Positions 24,340 to 34,776 of a DNA stretch of 54,444 bases are shown in pieces. The stretch is from Pseudomonadota bacterium (GTDB lineage: Bacteria; Desulfobacterota; Binatia; UBA9968): contig JAJPJQ010000004.1 of NCBI GenBank assembly GCA_021324155.1, positions 1 to 54,444 of the forward strand. Reading direction: 5' to 3'. The translations under genes and the position numbers were made by a program. Positions within the stretch are counted from its first letter, which is position 1, and each line of letters starts with the position of its first letter. The notes under the pieces were generated by a model, which made no database searches, was not told where the DNA came from, and was given only the letters and a program-made list of their open reading frames with translations.

Positions 24340-25335
24340 TTATTTTCCGCCCATCGCCTTCACCAGAAACCCGTCCTTTTCCATCTCAGCAACGAACCGG
24401 TTCACGACGAACTCCTTCGCGTTCAAATCCTTCGCGTCCGGCCGCGCCTTTTTGAGGATCGACGCTGAGAGCTCAAGTCCTTCCACCGTCGCGTACGGCT
24501 TTGCGGGAAAAACCCGGCCGTAGTAGCGAAACGTCTCGTCGAGCTGGTCTTTGTCCTTCTGCGCGTCGAGCTTTAAAAACTTCGCTACGTTCTGCGTGAC
24601 CGCTTCGCGCCTGGATGCGTCTTTCCAGTATCCGAGTCCCTCGATGGTCGCCCGTAGGATGCGCATGAGGAACTCCGGCTGGCCGTCGATGAAGTCTTTG
24701 CGGGCGACGATCTGCTGGTGCGCGTAGGCGACGCCCGTCTCCGAAACATCGATGACTTCCTTGAAGCCGAGTTTCCGGCCGACCAAATTGAACGGCGGGC
24801 TCACGATCGCCGCATCGACCACCCCGGAGCGGAGCGCCGCGAAGCGCTCGCTCTGTCCGCCGACCTGCAGGATCAAAACGTCCTTGTCTGTCAGACCGTG
24901 CCGCTCGACCGCCGTTCGCACGGCGACGTCCGACGACGAGCCGAAGCGGCTGATGGCGATTTTCTTGCCGCGCAAATCCGCCGGGCGCTGTATCTCGGGC
25001 TTCGAGAGGATCGTGAACGGAAAAATATTCACCACTCCGCCGATGAAGTAGAGCTGCGGAGTTTTGATGTCGGTCGCGAGCGCGGTTACGCCTTCCGAGA
25101 ACGACATCGGTATGTCGCCCGCGAGCATCGCCTGAATCAGCTGGCTGCCGCCCTGGAACGCGATCAGCTCCATGTCGACGTTGTATTTCTGATACAGGCC
25201 GAGCTGCTTGGAGACGTACGGATGCGCGTTGGTGCCGCTGATGCCGGCGACACCGAGGCGGACTTTTTGCGCCGGAGCTTCGGAGACCGATGCCAGGAGC
25301 GCTGCGCACGCCAAGAGGAATAGGAAAATCTTCAT
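24340..25335 (-). CDS. ABC transporter solute-binding protein (NMT1/THI5-like)
   Basis: 331 aa from the ATG at 25335, which has AGGAGG 9 nt upstream and begins a clean signal peptide (MKIFLFLLACAALLASVSEA). Open frame before it is not coding. Binding-fold marks: LGVAGISGTNAHPYVSKQLG, AFQGGSQLIQAMLAGDIPMS, KKIAISRFGSSSDVAVRTAV, AAIVSPPFNLVGRKLGF. The ligand is unknown. There is no permease beside it; the divergent acetyl-CoA synthetase starts 144 nt away. Confidence 0.88.
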   Translation of the reverse strand: MKIFLFLLACAALLASVSEAPAQKVRLGVAGISGTNAHPYVSKQLGLYQKYNVDMELIAFQGGSQLIQAMLAGDIPMSFSEGVTALATDIKTPQLYFIGGVVNIFPFTILSKPEIQRPADLRGKKIAISRFGSSSDVAVRTAVERHGLTDKDVLILQVGGQSERFAALRSGVVDAAIVSPPFNLVGRKLGFKEVIDVSETGVAYAHQQIVARKDFIDGQPEFLMRILRATIEGLGYWKDASRREAVTQNVAKFLKLDAQKDKDQLDETFRYYGRVFPAKPYATVEGLELSASILKKARPDAKDLNAKEFVVNRFVAEMEKDGFLVKAMGGK

Positions 25336-25479
25336 CGGCCGCGTCCTCCTCGTGCCTGTGTAGCCGCAAACCGCTGGGCGGTCAAGCCGGTTTTGTCCCC
25401 GCTTGTCAACGGTTTGGCGGTTGCATAATATCCGCTTCGCTTTATATAGAGGACGAGAACCAACGAGGAGGTTGAAGTC

Positions 25480-27434
<1,955 letters not shown>

Positions 27435-27438
<4 letters not shown>

Positions 27439-28059
27439 GAATCGCACTCATCCCGGTGCTCGTTGCTCTAACGGTCAATTGTTTCTCTGCGAACGGATAT
27501 TCGCAGTCAAATGAACGGTGGGAAGAACTGGATTCCCGCGGCCGAAAAGCCTCGGATGAGGCTCGGCTACGGGGACGCGGAGAAATTATATGTCGATGCG
27601 TTGAAAGAAGCGGAATTGTTCGGCCCCGACGACCCGAGGGTCGTAGTCACTTTGAATAATTTCGAAATCTTTTACATCGACCAAGGAAAATACACGACAG
27701 GAGACGCCCTGATTAAACGCGCTCAGGCGATTGCCGAAAAACTCAAGCATCTTTACCGGCGGGCGCTTGTTATTGTAGAAAGCTCATTCGGAGGTGATCA
27801 TCCCGCTGTAGGAACTGTTCTCAATAACTTGGCGCATCTTTACTCCAGAGAAGGAAAAGGTGAAGCAGCCGAGGTGTCTTACAAGCGCGCGTTGTCTATT
27901 CGAGAGCGGGCTTTAGGCCCGAATCATCCTGCTGTCGCAGATACGCTGAAAGACTACAGCGCGTTATTGAGACGCAACAAGCGCATTATCGAGGCGGCGG
28001 CCTTAGAAGACCGCGCAAAGATGATACAACTCGGCCAGGAGCAAAATCCGCAAAAATGA
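27435..28059 (+). pseudogene. Frameshifted kinesin-light-chain-type TPR protein
   Basis: The first frame starts at 27435, overlapping the acs stop, with a signal peptide ([24 protein letters not shown]) and then SNERWEELDSRGRKASDEARLR. The TPR part (GYGDAEKLYVDALKEAELFG, then GDHPAVGTVLNNLAHLYSREGK and GPNHPAVADTLKDYSALLRR) is in the frame shifted by +1, open from about 27511 to 28059. A shift near 27560-27580 would join them. A TPR unit also looks partly deleted near KLKHLYRRALVI. Either a decayed gene or a one-base sequence error; the following gene still overlaps its stop. Confidence 0.7.
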
Positions 28060-29069
28060 TCTCAAAAGTGTATTTCACGGCGATTTTCTTATCTTCGTTG
28101 ATTCTTTTGCCCGCTTTCTCCTCGGCCCAGCCGAAGGAGCGCATCCGTGTCGCCCAGGGGTCGATCTCGGTCAATTCGAGTGTGCTGCCGATCGGCAAAG
28201 AGAACGGCATCTTCGCCAAGCACGGCATCGATCTCGAGCCGATCTACATGGGCGGCGGGATGAACTCGCTCGCCGCGGTGACTTCCGGCGCCGTCGATTT
28301 CCTCGCTGCGGGCTCGACCGCAACCGTAAGCGCTCGGCTAGGCGGGGCCGATATCATGATCGTAGCCGTACAATCCGACCGGCTCGATTACACCGTCTTC
28401 GGCCGCCCTGAGGTCAAGACGGTTCAGGACCTGAAGGGCAAGATCGTCACCGGCACGCGGCCGGGCGCTTCCGCCGACAGCGCGCTGAGATTGTATTTGC
28501 GCAAAAACGGCCTCGAGCCCGGCAAAGACGTGATCTTCATCTCGGTTGCCGAAAGTCAGCAGGGGCGCTTGAACGCGCTCAAAAGCGGCACGGTCTCGGG
28601 CACTGTGTTATCGCCGCCGTTCAGCGGCATCGCTGCGCAGATGGGAATGCGCGAGCTCGCGGATCTCCGCAAGATCGATATCGCGTACGCAGGCAACTCG
28701 TTCGCCGCGATGACGTCATATTTAAAGAGTCATCCGGCGACGGTCGAGAATTTTCTCAAGGGATACATCGAATCGCTGCATTTTTTCCGCACGCAAAGAG
28801 AGAAGACGGTAACCGGCATCATGCACTATCTAAAAATCAGCGACCGCGCGCGCGCCGAAGAGGGCTATGATTATTACGTCGACATGATGCCTGTGGTGCC
28901 GGTTCCCTCGAGCGCCGGAATCCGTACGGTGCTGGAGTTTTTAGTGCCGGCGCAGCCGAAAGCGGCGACGGCAAAGCCGGAAGAGTTCTATGACGCGAGC
29001 TTCTTGAAGAAAATCGAGCAGAGCGGATTTGCCAAGGCCTTCAGGGAAGAAGCCAAAAGTAAAAAGTAA
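28056..29069 (+). CDS. ABC transporter solute-binding protein (NMT1/THI5-like)
   Basis: 337 aa, ATG overlapping the TPR stop (ATGA). A signal peptide (YFTAIFLSSLILLPAFSSA) precedes the binding fold: VAQGSISVNSSVLPIGKENG, MNSLAAVTSGAVDFLAAGS, GKIVTGTRPGASADSALRLY, GTVLSPPFSGIAAQMGM. It is followed by repeats and a second related protein gene at 29186. The C-terminus ends in SKK, running into an A-rich 7-nt-period tract. The ligand is unknown. Confidence 0.87.
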   Translation: MISKVYFTAIFLSSLILLPAFSSAQPKERIRVAQGSISVNSSVLPIGKENGIFAKHGIDLEPIYMGGGMNSLAAVTSGAVDFLAAGSTATVSARLGGADIMIVAVQSDRLDYTVFGRPEVKTVQDLKGKIVTGTRPGASADSALRLYLRKNGLEPGKDVIFISVAESQQGRLNALKSGTVSGTVLSPPFSGIAAQMGMRELADLRKIDIAYAGNSFAAMTSYLKSHPATVENFLKGYIESLHFFRTQREKTVTGIMHYLKISDRARAEEGYDYYVDMMPVVPVPSSAGIRTVLEFLVPAQPKAATAKPEEFYDASFLKKIEQSGFAKAFREEAKSKK

Positions 29070-29082
29070 AAGACAAAAAGAC

Positions 29083-29174
29083 CTTTCGGGGAGAACCTTC
29101 ACTTTGTTCAGGATGACAGAAGACTTCGACGCATCGATTGTCATTCTGAGCGCAGCGAAGAATCTCTCCGAAGA
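29083..29174. repeat. GTCATTCTGAG-type dispersed inverted repeat
   Basis: Two degenerate inverted copies of about 37 nt (left 29083-29120, right 29138-29173) around an 18-nt centre. The right copy contains TGTCATTCTGAG, CGCAGCGAAGAATCT and CTCTCCGAAG; the left contains the complements TTCAGGATGACA, CCTTCACTTTG and CTTTCGGGGAG. This matches a palindromic intergenic element that I recall as frequent in many uncultured bacterial genomes. It separates two solute-binding protein genes. Confidence 0.7.
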
Positions 29175-29185
29175 CGAGTCCATTC

Positions 29186-30190
29186 ATGATCTATAAAAGA
29201 AAATTAGCTGTCGCATTATCCGTACTCATTGTTCTTAGCGTCTCCGTCGCCGGCGCCCAGGAAAAGCCGCCGCTCAAGAAGCTCCGCTGGGGGGCGACTT
29301 CGATATCGGCTTCGAACTGGATCCCGTGGCTCGCCAAAGAGGCGAAGATCTACGAGAAGAACGGTCTCGACATGGAGATCGTCCTGCTCAGGGGCTCGGG
29401 GCAGACTTCCCAGGCGATTCTCGGCGGCAGCATTTTCGCCGCACCGGTGACGATCGCGACCGTGATGCTCGCCGATTTGAGCGGCGCCGATTTCGTTACG
29501 GTCGCGCACACGGTTCCGGGAGTTCAGAGCAAACTTTTGGTTAAGGCCGACATCAAGCGGCCGGAGGATCTCAAGGGAAAAAGGATCGGAACGTCGAGCC
29601 TGGGGTCGCTTGGGGATTTCCTCTGGCGTTATATTGTCAAGAAATACGGCATGGATCCCAACCGCGATGTGACCTGGATGTCGATCGGCACGCCGCCCGA
29701 GCGGCTCCAGGCGCTGGTCTCCGGCGTGATCGACGCCGCGGACGTGTCCTATCCCACCGATGTGCAAGGCGAAAAGATGGGTTACAAGGCCCTCTGGGAT
29801 GCGAGAAAAGAGGTCGTCTACCCATCGATGTCCGTCGTCACGCGCCGAAAGTATGTACAGGAAGACCGCGATACCGTCATGCGCATGGTGAAGTCCCACG
29901 TCGAGGCGATCGCGTATATGAAAACGCACAAAGACTTCAGCATGAAAGTCCTCGCGAAATACCTGCGCAACAACGACAAAGACCTTTTGGAAGGCTCCTA
30001 CGAAATTTACCGCCAGGACTTTATCTCTACCCCCTATCCGATCATGCAGGGCCTCCAGCCGACCTATGACTACGTCGCGGCGACGAAACCGGAGATCAAA
30101 AACCACAAGCCGGAAGAATTCATGGACCCAAGCTTTATCGCCGAGCTCGACAAGAGCGGCTTTATCAAGCGGCTGTACGAAGGAAAGTAA
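29186..30190 (+). CDS. ABC transporter solute-binding protein (NMT1/THI5-like)
   Basis: 334 aa. Signal peptide (LAVALSVLIVLSVSVAGA), then WGATSISASNWIPWLAKEAK, LLRGSGQTSQAILGGSIFAA, GKRIGTSSLGSLGDFLWRYI, VIDAADVSYPTDVQGEKMGY. Distinct from the upstream paralogue (28056) by its YPTDV instead of SPPFS ligand loop. The ATG at 29186 has no strong ribosome site. Its end lies 1 nt from the convergent DUF1275 gene. No permease or ATPase nearby. Confidence 0.87.
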   Translation: MIYKRKLAVALSVLIVLSVSVAGAQEKPPLKKLRWGATSISASNWIPWLAKEAKIYEKNGLDMEIVLLRGSGQTSQAILGGSIFAAPVTIATVMLADLSGADFVTVAHTVPGVQSKLLVKADIKRPEDLKGKRIGTSSLGSLGDFLWRYIVKKYGMDPNRDVTWMSIGTPPERLQALVSGVIDAADVSYPTDVQGEKMGYKALWDARKEVVYPSMSVVTRRKYVQEDRDTVMRMVKSHVEAIAYMKTHKDFSMKVLAKYLRNNDKDLLEGSYEIYRQDFISTPYPIMQGLQPTYDYVAATKPEIKNHKPEEFMDPSFIAELDKSGFIKRLYEGK

Positions 30191-30191
30191 T

Positions 30192-30923
30192 CTACCGCCA
30201 TCGAACGCCGTAGCGGCGCGCGGCGCTGGCGGCGACGATGAGGACGGCAGCGAGCGGGGCCGCACTGGCGACCACGGGATGACGCGCCTGTAATAATAAT
30301 CCGCCGGAGAACGCGCCGAAGGCGTAAACCACAAAGACTGCCGCCAAGAGGCCGACCCGCTTTTCCCATGTGACTTCTTCGTTCCCCTGTGCCGGCGCGC
30401 CGCCGGCCCGACGCCAGCCGACGACATCGACAAACAGGGTCGTGATCGTTCCCGTAAGGTAAGTCGTCGCGATGCCCGGGACGCCGAGACGCCGCACCGA
30501 CGCCGCCTGGAGTCCCATAGACATCCCTAGCAGAACGATCAGTGCCCGCACGCTGTGCGTGCCGGGCGCTGGACCGTTCAAGATCCATAGACCGCAGAAT
30601 AGGGCGAGAACGAAAGCTTCCAGCCAAAGTCCTGCCGTAACCTCCGGCGGCCAGTCCGACTCGACGGTATCGTGCTCGACGACCAATGCGCCGAGAGTTA
30701 CTCCGACGGCGAAGCCCGCGAGGGCGAGAATCGACCTGAGCGCCGCGAGCAGCTCCCCCTCGGCTAGGGAAAGGCCGAGTAGGACGGTATTTCCCGTCAT
30801 CATAGCCGTAAAGACGCGTCCCAGGCCCAGGTAGCTTAGAGCATCCACGGCACCGGCGGCCCACGTCAGGATGAGCAGCATCGTATCGCGCGGAAGCGTG
30901 CGGGAAGGCAGATTGCGGAACAT
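30192..30923 (-). CDS. YoaK/DUF1275-family membrane protein
   Basis: 243 aa with about six membrane segments. Family words: LTWAAGAVDALSYLGLGRVFTAMMTGNTVLLG, read in pieces, then MSMGLQAASVRRLGVPGIATTYLTGTITTL. The conserved Asp in GAVDALSYL and the MTGN motif are present. DUF1275 proteins are integral membrane proteins without an assigned transport substrate. The ATG at 30923 is the likely start. Confidence 0.85.
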   Translation of the reverse strand: MFRNLPSRTLPRDTMLLILTWAAGAVDALSYLGLGRVFTAMMTGNTVLLGLSLAEGELLAALRSILALAGFAVGVTLGALVVEHDTVESDWPPEVTAGLWLEAFVLALFCGLWILNGPAPGTHSVRALIVLLGMSMGLQAASVRRLGVPGIATTYLTGTITTLFVDVVGWRRAGGAPAQGNEEVTWEKRVGLLAAVFVVYAFGAFSGGLLLQARHPVVASAAPLAAVLIVAASAARRYGVRWR

Positions 30924-31024
30924 ATTCTAGTATACCCTACGGCGCTCCCGCTGTGGCGCACAAGACTCAGTCAGCGGATAATCCCTGGTTTAAATAAACG
31001 TCATTTGGGACAATAATGACTGCC

Positions 31025-31078
31025 TTTACCCGGGGGTCTCTTTTTCGCTTGACAGACACCGCTTTTCTCGGGTAAAAG
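31025..31078 (+). promoter_or_regulatory. Candidate promoter and inverted repeat of the first barrel gene
   Basis: TTGACA at 31049-31054 and TAAAAG at 31073-31078 with an 18-nt spacer. A perfect 8-bp inverted repeat, TTTACCCG at 31025-31032 and CGGGTAAA at 31069-31076, flanks the -35 box and overlaps the -10, so a repressor could bind here. It lies 88 nt before the ATG at 31166 in the 240-nt divergent gap. Confidence 0.4.
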
Positions 31079-31165
31079 GCACGGTTATAGGAATTCGTTA
31101 AAAAGGCATGGGCACGAACATCACGATTGAAAAGCGCGGACGCTTTTTCAACTAGGAGGGGCAGA

Positions 31166-32062
31166 ATGGCGAAGCGTATAATGGGTGCGGTCATAGGATT
31201 GATGCTGGCGGCGGCTGTTGTTTTCGTTCCTTCAACGGCGCTGGTAACAGACATCGACGGCATGCTGAGACTTTCGACTCTCGGCGGAGCCGAAAAGGAA
31301 AACGTCAATAGTCCGGATTCTTCATTCGGCGGTGCGCTGCCGAGATTCCACGGTGAGGCGCTTGCCGTGGCGCCGCTGTTTATCCTTCCCGGCCTCGGTT
31401 TCCAATTCGCGGGCAGCATAGTCGCAAGCAGCGCGAACTGGCGCTGGGGCCTTAACGGCGGACCAATCTTTGATTTCGGGATGGGCAAAGCAGGTTTGCT
31501 GGTTGCCTATCAAGTGCGGCACTACCAAGGCTCGGCCGGAACTTCGCCGGACTTCAACGGCATGTGGGTCCGCCCCGCCGTGTCGTTCTACCTACCGCAA
31601 ACCAATATTGACTTTTGGGTCTCGCAAGCCGTTTCGCCAAGATGGCGAATGAAAGCCAGCGAAGGCGACTTCCGCAGAGTCGCCATTCCGGTTAACGAAG
31701 CGCAATTGATGGCGAACTTCTTCCCGCCAGTGCCGGTCGTCGGCAAGGACAATTTAGAGGTGAGCCTCGGCGTCCGAGTGCGGAACCTTTGGGGTAGCGG
31801 CAATAAGTCGCTCGGAGAGGGAATCGGCCCCGTGAGCGTCGGCCCCGCTGGGGGCATCGCCGTGATGCCGTGGCAAAATCTTGAAGTCACGCTGGCGCGA
31901 GGCTGGTTCGATGTCAACCACAACAGGTACACCGTCAGCAGCGGCATCCAGTACTATTTCAACTTTGCAAAGAATCCGAATCTCTCACTGCTGCAGACCC
32001 GCCGGCAGTATCTTGAGCCGACGCTTGAGCCGGGCGTATTCGGAACCATGTGGAATAGATAG
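31166..32062 (+). CDS. Outer-membrane beta-barrel-like protein, copy 1
   Basis: 298 aa from the ATG at 31166 (AGGAGGGGCAGA upstream). Signal peptide (IMGAVIGLMLAAAVVFVPSTA). The mature part is made of alternating strands with repeated Gly turns: NWRWGLNGGPIFDFG, AVSFYLPQTNIDFWVSQAVS, NLEVSLGVRVRNLWG, PWQNLEVTLARGWFDVNHN, YTVSSGIQYYFNFAK. It ends LLQTRRQYLEPTLEPG. A paralogue is at 42019-42852 (FYLPQ...WxSQ, RRxYLEP). No known family. Both copies face a TMTC-like gene. Confidence 0.75.
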   Translation: MAKRIMGAVIGLMLAAAVVFVPSTALVTDIDGMLRLSTLGGAEKENVNSPDSSFGGALPRFHGEALAVAPLFILPGLGFQFAGSIVASSANWRWGLNGGPIFDFGMGKAGLLVAYQVRHYQGSAGTSPDFNGMWVRPAVSFYLPQTNIDFWVSQAVSPRWRMKASEGDFRRVAIPVNEAQLMANFFPPVPVVGKDNLEVSLGVRVRNLWGSGNKSLGEGIGPVSVGPAGGIAVMPWQNLEVTLARGWFDVNHNRYTVSSGIQYYFNFAKNPNLSLLQTRRQYLEPTLEPGVFGTMWNR

Positions 32063-32081
32063 TCGACTAAAGATCGTCTAG

Positions 32082-32117
32082 AAAAAAAGAGGGGCGGGAA
32101 ACCGTCCCTCTTTTTTT
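32082..32117. terminator. Bidirectional Rho-independent terminator
   Basis: A 10-bp stem (AGAGGGGCGG, 32088-32097, with CCGTCCCTCT, 32102-32111, one G-T pair) and a GAAA tetraloop are flanked by seven A on the left and eight T on the right. It serves the barrel gene and the convergent TMTC-like gene, whose TAA stop uses the edge of the T run. Confidence 0.88.
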
Positions 32118-34054
32118 TACTTAGTGAAGCGGCTCGACATCTCGAACGCCTCGGCCGCCGGCTTATACATCCCGTAGGCCTCGTACGCGGCACCGAGTCC
32201 ATACCACAGGCCGCTGTCGTGCGATCGGCGCTCGAGGCCGCGCTGGTACGCTCTGATCGCCTCGACATAGCGTTGTTGCTCCATGAAGATACTCCCGAGG
32301 CAGTGGTAGCTCCGTGCGTCGCCAGCATCCATTTCCATAACCTTGCGGCAGGCCTCGATCGCTTTGTCGCTTTCGCGCAGGTCCAAATACACGAGTGCGG
32401 TTGCGATATACGCATCGGTGAATAATGGCGAGAGAGCGAGCGCACGGTCGTAGTCCGCAAGCGCGTTCTCGTACTCCGCCTTCTTCCGGTAGACCTCGCC
32501 GCGATAATAAAACGGCATCGGAACGCGGCGGTCGAGCTCGATCGCTTTGCTAAAATCCGACAGTCCCATGTCGCCCCGGCCAGTGGCGAGCGAAATATAG
32601 CCACGGTACATGTACGGCAGGCTTTTTCCGGGCCCGCGCTCGATGGCCTGTGCCAACAGCTGGTCGGCTTTTTCGTAATCGCCTTTCCGGATCGACGCAA
32701 TCGCCAAATTGGCGTAAGCGCGCCCGTTGGTCGGATCCTTAGCAGCTATGTCGCTCCATAGCGTAACGCCGTCTTTCCAATCGCGGTTACGCGCGATCGT
32801 GGTCGCGCCGAGAGCGACCATCGCGATCGCCAGCGCAGCGGCGTACGTGGCGCGAAGCCGTCGATCATTGACAGCTATTTTGAGTTTCTTGCGCAGGAAT
32901 GCCGTCGCTTTGATGCTTAGCAGCAGTGTCACCGCGGCGAGTCCGGCATATGCGGGATAGGCCCGATATCCGTTGACGGCGTCGAAAAGCGGGATGAAGC
33001 TCGCCTCCGGAAGCAGGAGTAGAAAGTACCAGCAAAGAAAAAAACTAAGCGGCGCATTCTCTTTGCGCGATCTCCAGGCGAGCACCAGGATCGCCAGGAT
33101 GGCGGCGAGAGACAGGAGAACGCGTGGATCGGCGACCGATCGCGACCAGCCGAAGCCAGGGTAGTCAGCGATCAACGGACTGGGCCAGAAGAAAAGACGA
33201 ATGTAATAGATCCAGGCGCGGAATTGCGTGAAAAGATAAGTCGTTGCCGAGATATCCGATGAGCCGCCCCCGACGCGCCGGAAAAAACCGCTTAGATAGA
33301 TAAAACGAAAGATGACGTACGCCGCTGACACTGCAACGAGCTGAAGGTATTTTACGAGGCGCCTCGGCTCGCGCCAAAATGGTTTTTCAGGGGTTGAGAA
33401 GAGAAGCTCGTAGAGAAACAGCACCGCCGGCAGCGTAATTACGGTCGCCTTGGCGCCCAATCCTAGAGTGAAGAACGCGAGCCCGGCGATGCCCCACGCT
33501 CTCTTTTTTTCGCTCGCCAGGCTCCACGGACCGCGAACGAAACAGTAAAAGGCCAGCAAGTAAAAGAAAGCCGCCAGCGCCGAGCTTCGTGCCCAGATGT
33601 GATTCACGACCTCTGAGTTGACGGGGTGGACGACGAAAACGAGCGCCGCCAGCGCGGCGCACGTCTCGGACGAAAATGGCATATCGGCCGCCGCGGGAGG
33701 CCGCCGGCGCAATATCGCGATCAGCAGAAAGAAAAGTAGGCAGGCATTACCGATGTGGATCGCCAGATTCGTCAGCCGAAAAATCATCGGGTTCAGACCA
33801 TCGATCGCGTAATTCAGGGCGAAGGTAGCGAGCACCACCGGCCGCCAGTCGCGGCCTCCGGAGATGACGGATTGACGAATGTCCGTGAAATAAGACGGGA
33901 TATTGCGCGCGTTTCGAAGAATCGGACTGCGCACGATGCCGTCGATGTCGTCGAACTGAAAATCATTGCCTAGCGAGTTGACGTATGCAATCGCGCCGAG
34001 ACAGACGATGGCGAAAATGCCGAGCCATTGCGTGCGGCTTTCCCGAAGTTTCAC
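32117..34054 (-). CDS. TMTC-like membrane glycosyltransferase with TPRs, copy 1
   Basis: 645 aa from a GTG at 34054 that overlaps the upstream stop (GTGA) behind AGGAGGCAGAATTCAA. The N-terminal two thirds hold about ten membrane segments; the first periplasmic loop has NDFQFDDIDGI, the DD motif of GT-C enzymes, and a later loop has HPVNSEVVNHIWARSSALA, close to the HP(V/I)xxEAV...R motif of TMTC O-mannosyltransferases. Residues about 420-640 are six TPRs (AYANLAIASIRKGDYEKADQ, RGYISLATGRGDM and others). It should transfer a sugar from a polyprenyl-phosphate donor to a protein or glycan. Last gene of the eight-gene operon. Confidence 0.8.
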   Translation of the reverse strand: MKLRESRTQWLGIFAIVCLGAIAYVNSLGNDFQFDDIDGIVRSPILRNARNIPSYFTDIRQSVISGGRDWRPVVLATFALNYAIDGLNPMIFRLTNLAIHIGNACLLFFLLIAILRRRPPAAADMPFSSETCAALAALVFVVHPVNSEVVNHIWARSSALAAFFYLLAFYCFVRGPWSLASEKKRAWGIAGLAFFTLGLGAKATVITLPAVLFLYELLFSTPEKPFWREPRRLVKYLQLVAVSAAYVIFRFIYLSGFFRRVGGGSSDISATTYLFTQFRAWIYYIRLFFWPSPLIADYPGFGWSRSVADPRVLLSLAAILAILVLAWRSRKENAPLSFFLCWYFLLLLPEASFIPLFDAVNGYRAYPAYAGLAAVTLLLSIKATAFLRKKLKIAVNDRRLRATYAAALAIAMVALGATTIARNRDWKDGVTLWSDIAAKDPTNGRAYANLAIASIRKGDYEKADQLLAQAIERGPGKSLPYMYRGYISLATGRGDMGLSDFSKAIELDRRVPMPFYYRGEVYRKKAEYENALADYDRALALSPLFTDAYIATALVYLDLRESDKAIEACRKVMEMDAGDARSYHCLGSIFMEQQRYVEAIRAYQRGLERRSHDSGLWYGLGAAYEAYGMYKPAAEAFEMSSRFTK

Positions 34055-34755
34055 TTGAATTCTGCCTCCTGCTTGCGAGTGACGCGGGTCTCCCATTCCT
34101 TACGGGAATAGACATTTAGCTCCGTTCCAAGCTCGACGATGACATGCGCGCGGAGCTGCGGCAGCCGCTCATCGCAGAAGCGAAGCCAGCTGCGATACAT
34201 CGCGAGCAGCCGCGCGTCGTCCGAATAGATCCCAAGCGCGAGAAAATGATGCACCAGGCCAGACGTCGGCAGCCGGCGATTGATTGCCTTCCACCACCGA
34301 AGTCGAGAAAGCCGTAATACTACATATGTCGGCAGGGCGCGCATCACACGGACTTTCAACGCTTCTGCCGGACCGCCCCGCACCGGACTCCTAAGCCGGC
34401 TTTCGATGAGCTGCCGTGCGAGCCGGTTACCAGGCGTCCATAAAGTGATCATCGTAATGTCGCGTGCGCCTTCCAAAAGCGATAATGCAAGCTCGCCGTC
34501 GGCCGATTCCATGACCGAAGCGGGATAAGGCCATAAGAAGTCGTAATGCAAAATGAGCCGTTCCTCATGCAAGTCGGTGTGCCGCTTCATCGCACCAGCG
34601 GTGATCTCCGGCCAGTCCCCTAGGTCTTGAATCCCGAGTAGCTTTTCGAGATTGAAAGACCCTTCCGTCCGCATTTTGCCGATGAGTATCGATTTTCCTG
34701 CCGCGGTGGGGCCGGCAATGACGACGAGTTGATCTATGCTTCGCCGCGTCATCAT
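34051..34755 (-). CDS. P-loop NTPase/kinase-like protein of the glycan operon
   Basis: 234 aa. Walker A AGPTAAGKS (about 14-22) after a beta strand QLVVIAG. No clear Walker B; HYDFLWPYP and MITLWTPGNRLARQLIE are candidate strands. No membrane segment. It may be a sugar or nucleoside kinase or a sulfotransferase-like fold; a firm call is not possible. The start is at ATG 34755, or the next ATG at 34752. It is 21 nt after GT4 and overlaps the TMTC-like gene, so it belongs to the operon. Confidence 0.6.
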   Translation of the reverse strand: MMTRRSIDQLVVIAGPTAAGKSILIGKMRTEGSFNLEKLLGIQDLGDWPEITAGAMKRHTDLHEERLILHYDFLWPYPASVMESADGELALSLLEGARDITMITLWTPGNRLARQLIESRLRSPVRGGPAEALKVRVMRALPTYVVLRLSRLRWWKAINRRLPTSGLVHHFLALGIYSDDARLLAMYRSWLRFCDERLPQLRAHVIVELGTELNVYSRKEWETRVTRKQEAEFK

Positions 34756-34776
34756 TGCCTAGTTGTCGGACAAGCG

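Noticed and set aside
29216-30433. 405-codon minus-strand frame
   Set aside because: Antisense to a solute-binding protein with a clear signal peptide; no recognisable domain.
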